A program made the position numbers and the translations under genes. This document shows, in pieces, positions 33,648 through 35,555 of a stretch of DNA of 35,555 bases. The notes beneath the pieces are model-generated. The model was given only the letters and a program-made list of their open reading frames with translations, was not told where the DNA came from and ran no database searches. Source of the stretch: an uncultured Mailhella sp. (GTDB lineage Bacteria; Desulfobacterota; Desulfovibrionia; Desulfovibrionales; Desulfovibrionaceae); NCBI GenBank assembly GCA_944322635.1, contig CALUPL010000012.1, positions 1 through 35,555 on the forward strand. Direction: 5' to 3'. Position 1 is the stretch's first letter. Each line of letters begins with the position of its first letter.

Positions 33648-33658
33648 TTATCGACATA

Positions 33659-34264
33659 TTATGGACATTTTTTTTTGAATGACTTCGCACGAATGCGGAA
33701 TGTGGAACGAGCCATGCCGGAGCGTTTTGCCGCTTCCGATGTCGAGATAGCTCCCTCTGTCCATAAGGTATATGTTTCCGGAAAATTGGGGGGAAGCGGC
33801 CGGGGGGCGTGCCCGAACCGCACACCGCTTTGCTTGGCTGCCGCAATCCCCTGAGCCTGCCTGCTGCGAATATTCTCCCGTTCGTTCTGAGCCACAAAGG
33901 AAAGCACCTGCAAGACAAGATCGGCAATGAAGGTGCCGAGCAGGTTTTTGTCGCGCCGGGTATCCAGCAGGGGCATATCTAGCACAAGGATGTCTACGCG
34001 TTTTTCCTTGGTAATTATCCGCCACTGTTCCAGAATCTCCTCGTAATTCCTGCCAAGCCGATCAATGCTCGTAATACAGAGTTGGTCGCCCGGCCCGAGT
34101 TTTTTTAGCATGGCCTGATACTGTGGACGCTGAAAATTCTTGCCCGACAGTTTGTCCATGAAAATGTGGTCTGACGGGATGGCTTGCCGCTCAAGGGCGA
34201 TGCGCTGACGGCTTTCGTTCTGATCTGTACTGGATACGCGAATATATCCGTAAGTTTCTGCCAT
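33659..34264 (-). CDS. Serine recombinase, resolvase/invertase type
   Basis: Small serine recombinase of 201 residues. The catalytic serine lies in YIRVSSTDQNESRQ (S11). The KLSGKNFQRPQYQAML and SIDRLGRNYEEI blocks supply the conserved arginines, followed by the long E-helix with AQNERENIRSRQAQGIAAAK. A C-terminal helix-turn-helix (ISTSEAAKRSGMARSTFRIR) binds DNA. It would resolve dimers or cointegrates, or invert a segment. GGAG at good spacing precedes the ATG at 34264. It lies 29 bases after the small gene upstream, in the same direction as the relaxase, suggesting one mobilization and maintenance unit. Confidence 0.92.
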   Translation of the reverse strand: MAETYGYIRVSSTDQNESRQRIALERQAIPSDHIFMDKLSGKNFQRPQYQAMLKKLGPGDQLCITSIDRLGRNYEEILEQWRIITKEKRVDILVLDMPLLDTRRDKNLLGTFIADLVLQVLSFVAQNERENIRSRQAQGIAAAKQSGVRFGHAPRPLPPNFPETYTLWTEGAISTSEAAKRSGMARSTFRIRAKSFKKKCP

Positions 34265-34293
34265 AAGGTTGTCTCCTCTCAGTGGATTTATGT

Positions 34294-34542
34294 TCAGAGT
34301 TCATCATCGGGTATATCAGGAGTAATGAAGCTGGAGCGCTGTTCGTATTTCGGAGGCAGGGAGGATTGTTTCTTTGCTTTTAGTCCTTCCCGTTGCCCTC
34401 GGACTTCGGTCTGATACTTGGTCGGGGGCACATCAATGCCTTTTACATGCAGACGCTCGACAATTTTCTGTGCGCCGAAACCGCGCTCCTTCATCCGCGC
34501 TAGCGTCGGAACAAGGGCAAAAACAGCCTCATTCATGGACAT
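34294..34542 (-). CDS. Small protein of the mobilization region, unknown function
   Basis: Product of 82 residues starting MSMNEAVFALVPTLARMKER. The core ERGFGAQKIVERLHVKGIDV followed by PPTKYQTEV looks like a helix-turn-helix-type segment of the kind seen in small plasmid accessory proteins. The tail is charged and disordered, ending ITPDIPDDEL. I cannot assign a family. The frame is open further upstream to 34728, but a separate short gene with a strong ribosome site occupies that stretch in another frame, so I start at 34542. The recombinase begins 29 bases downstream. Confidence 0.6.
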   Translation of the reverse strand: MSMNEAVFALVPTLARMKERGFGAQKIVERLHVKGIDVPPTKYQTEVRGQREGLKAKKQSSLPPKYEQRSSFITPDIPDDEL

Positions 34543-34550
34543 GGTTCGTT

Positions 34551-34631
34551 TTACGTCAGTGTGACGGCTGCGGGCTTGAGTCTGGTGAAATTTTGTCTGA
34601 TTTCCTTCAACTGTGTAGAGGGGATGAGCAT
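34551..34631 (-). CDS. Possible 26-codon small gene before the mobilization protein
   Basis: On the minus strand an ideal AGGAG site precedes the ATG at 34631. The frame encodes 26 residues starting MLIPSTQLKEIRQNFTRLK and ends in TAA, 8 bases before the next ATG. Spacing and ribosome site suggest a real short gene or a leader coupled to the downstream gene. The function is unknown. Confidence 0.45.
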   Translation of the reverse strand: MLIPSTQLKEIRQNFTRLKPAAVTLT

Positions 34632-34703
34632 GATGGTTCTCCTGTGTTTCGTCGGGGCCATGCCCGAGTTGGTCTTTTGCCTTTCCGGTCGAGCGGGACG
34701 GTC

Positions 34704-34759
34704 GCCCACGCTTCACGAAGTGAAGCATAGTGGGCTATATCTTCGGCCTGTGCGAAGAT
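34704..34759 (+). other. Candidate MobV-type origin of transfer (oriT)
   Basis: GCTTCAC-gaa-GTGAAGC (34710-34726) is followed at once by ATAGTGGGCTATAT. As I recall it, the pMV158 oriT has a hairpin followed by ATAGTGTGTTATAC with the nick after TAGTGTG; 11 of 14 positions agree. A second overlapping repeat shares the central arm (GAAGcATA...TATatCTTC), also as in pMV158. Outer GCCCAC/GTGGGC arms (34704-34709, 34730-34735) and a second hairpin ATCTTCG/CGAAGAT (34739-34759) flank it. It lies next to a MobV relaxase gene, which makes the assignment likely. Confidence 0.6.
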
Positions 34760-34773
34760 TTCTCCCCGACGCC

Positions 34774-35555
34774 TTAGCGCATCCTCGTGCCACGGCCGAT
34801 CATTGCCTGCTGACGCTCGCTGTCCCGCGCTTCCTGCTCCTGCCGCTGCCGTTCTTCTTCCTGGAGCTGAAGCTGTTCGGCACGCTTGCGCTCCACAAAC
34901 TCAAGATGCAGCGGTCTGATTTCCGGCAGAAGCAAAAATTCCCGATAGCCAGCCATGACTCTCTTCATTTTCTTCAATTGAGATTCCAGCGCCTCTTGTT
35001 CCTCATGGCTTTGTTTCCTGTGGGACGTGTATTCCGCTTCAAGGCGTGTCTGTTTTTTGCGCAGCAAGTCCACTTCCCGTTTCAGGATTTCCTTCTCTGT
35101 CTGGACAAGATGCTTGACGGCCAGCGCTTTTTTCAGCTCCTCAATAATAAAGGAGGCTTTTTCCAGCACAGACGGAAAATTGAAAAGTGAGACTTTCGGC
35201 AAGGAAGAGTCCTGGCGAAGGACTTTTTCCGCCTCCTCGGCCTGCCGCTCATACGCTTCGATGCTCTTTTTCAATTCCTCTTCGCGTTGCCCCAGAATCC
35301 CAAGTGACCGCAGAGAATCCCGCATCAGCACAGCAGCTTCCTGCGCCAGACGTGCCAGTTCCTCTTTCTGCTGTTTGAACTCTCGGGTATCCAGATGCTT
35401 TTTGGCGGAACCGGGCGTCTGCTCCACTCCTCGTTCAATGGCAAAACCTCGGCTTTGCAGATAGGCGGGAAGTTCGGATTGCAGTTTTCGCAGACTCTGA
35501 CGCGTATAAATTTTGTTGGCGTTGAGTCTCCCGTCCTGCGTGACCGGCACATGGA
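34774..35555 (-). CDS. MobV/Pre family relaxase, C-terminal part (5' end outside window)
   Basis: The frame runs off the right edge, so the catalytic N-terminus with the HxDExxPHxH-type site is not visible. The visible 260 or so residues begin VPVTQDGRLNANKIYTRQSL, then YLQSRGFAIERGV and KKHLDTREFKQQ, which are characteristic of the MobV/Pre plasmid recombination and mobilization relaxases. The remainder is a long Glu/Lys/Gln-rich coiled coil (for example EELKKSIEAYERQAEEAEKV) ending RGTRMR. Such enzymes nick oriT and lead the strand into the recipient. A candidate oriT of the matching type lies just beyond its 3' end. Confidence 0.82.
   Translation of the reverse strand, partial: HVPVTQDGRLNANKIYTRQSLRKLQSELPAYLQSRGFAIERGVEQTPGSAKKHLDTREFKQQKEELARLAQEAAVLMRDSLRSLGILGQREEELKKSIEAYERQAEEAEKVLRQDSSLPKVSLFNFPSVLEKASFIIEELKKALAVKHLVQTEKEILKREVDLLRKKQTRLEAEYTSHRKQSHEEQEALESQLKKMKRVMAGYREFLLLPEIRPLHLEFVERKRAEQLQLQEEERQRQEQEARDSERQQAMIGRGTRMR

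Noticed and set aside
34294..34728. A 144-residue protein covering the whole frame upstream of the recombinase
   Set aside because: The extra N-terminal part overlaps the candidate oriT hairpin and a short gene with a much better ribosome site; the shorter 82-residue start fits better.

Overview
The window reads as about 23.5 kb of bacterial chromosome followed by about 12 kb of accessory DNA. Protein content and style point to the Desulfovibrionaceae (sulfate or sulfite reducers related to Desulfovibrio, Bilophila or Mailhella). The pointers are a DUF465 protein, the cysS / M48 peptidase / hslV gene order, a HesB-like selenoprotein, and GC near 60% in hand-counted stretches. This is an inference from protein style; there is no rRNA or other species marker here.

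Positions 1-9906 (plus strand): a DUF465 protein, lysA, a MATE transporter overlapping a DUF2156 acyltransferase-like gene, gltX, cysS, a secreted M48/TPR metalloprotease and hslV. Positions 9923-15330 (mostly minus): a HAD phosphatase, a zinc-ribbon membrane protein, a DapF/CntK-like amino-acid epimerase, two tandem HesB/IscA-like genes, metC and an EF-hand secreted protein. The first-transcribed HesB gene carries an in-frame TGA exactly where its neighbour has cysteine, with a hairpin placed like a bacterial SECIS, so it is almost certainly a selenoprotein that ordinary gene finding misses. Positions 15586-23533: a GNAT acetyltransferase, two consecutive trigger-factor genes, an MltB-like lytic transglycosylase, an unknown secreted protein, a VOC-fold protein, ilvE and ssb. 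Many of these units end in clear hairpin-plus-T terminators, several of them bidirectional.

After ssb the composition drops to very AT-rich (about 17% GC around 23641-23700). Then comes a minus-strand defence-type operon, transcribed as SNF2/DEAH helicase with a DUF3883-like C-terminus, DUF1156 DNA methyltransferase, and DUF499 ATPase with an N-terminal Swt1-type HEPN domain. I read this as a methylation-linked anti-phage system in which a HEPN ribonuclease may be the toxic effector. Upstream of it, also on the minus strand, lie a 125-bp element with inverted ends, a small serine recombinase, two small genes, a candidate MobV-type oriT and the C-terminal part of a MobV/Pre relaxase that runs off the right edge. 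The defence operon therefore appears to ride on a mobilizable element.

The best leads are the selenocysteine HesB gene paired with its cysteine paralogue, the HEPN-DUF499 / DUF1156 / helicase operon beside a relaxase and oriT, the CntK-like epimerase standing alone, and the tandem trigger factors without clpP/clpX.
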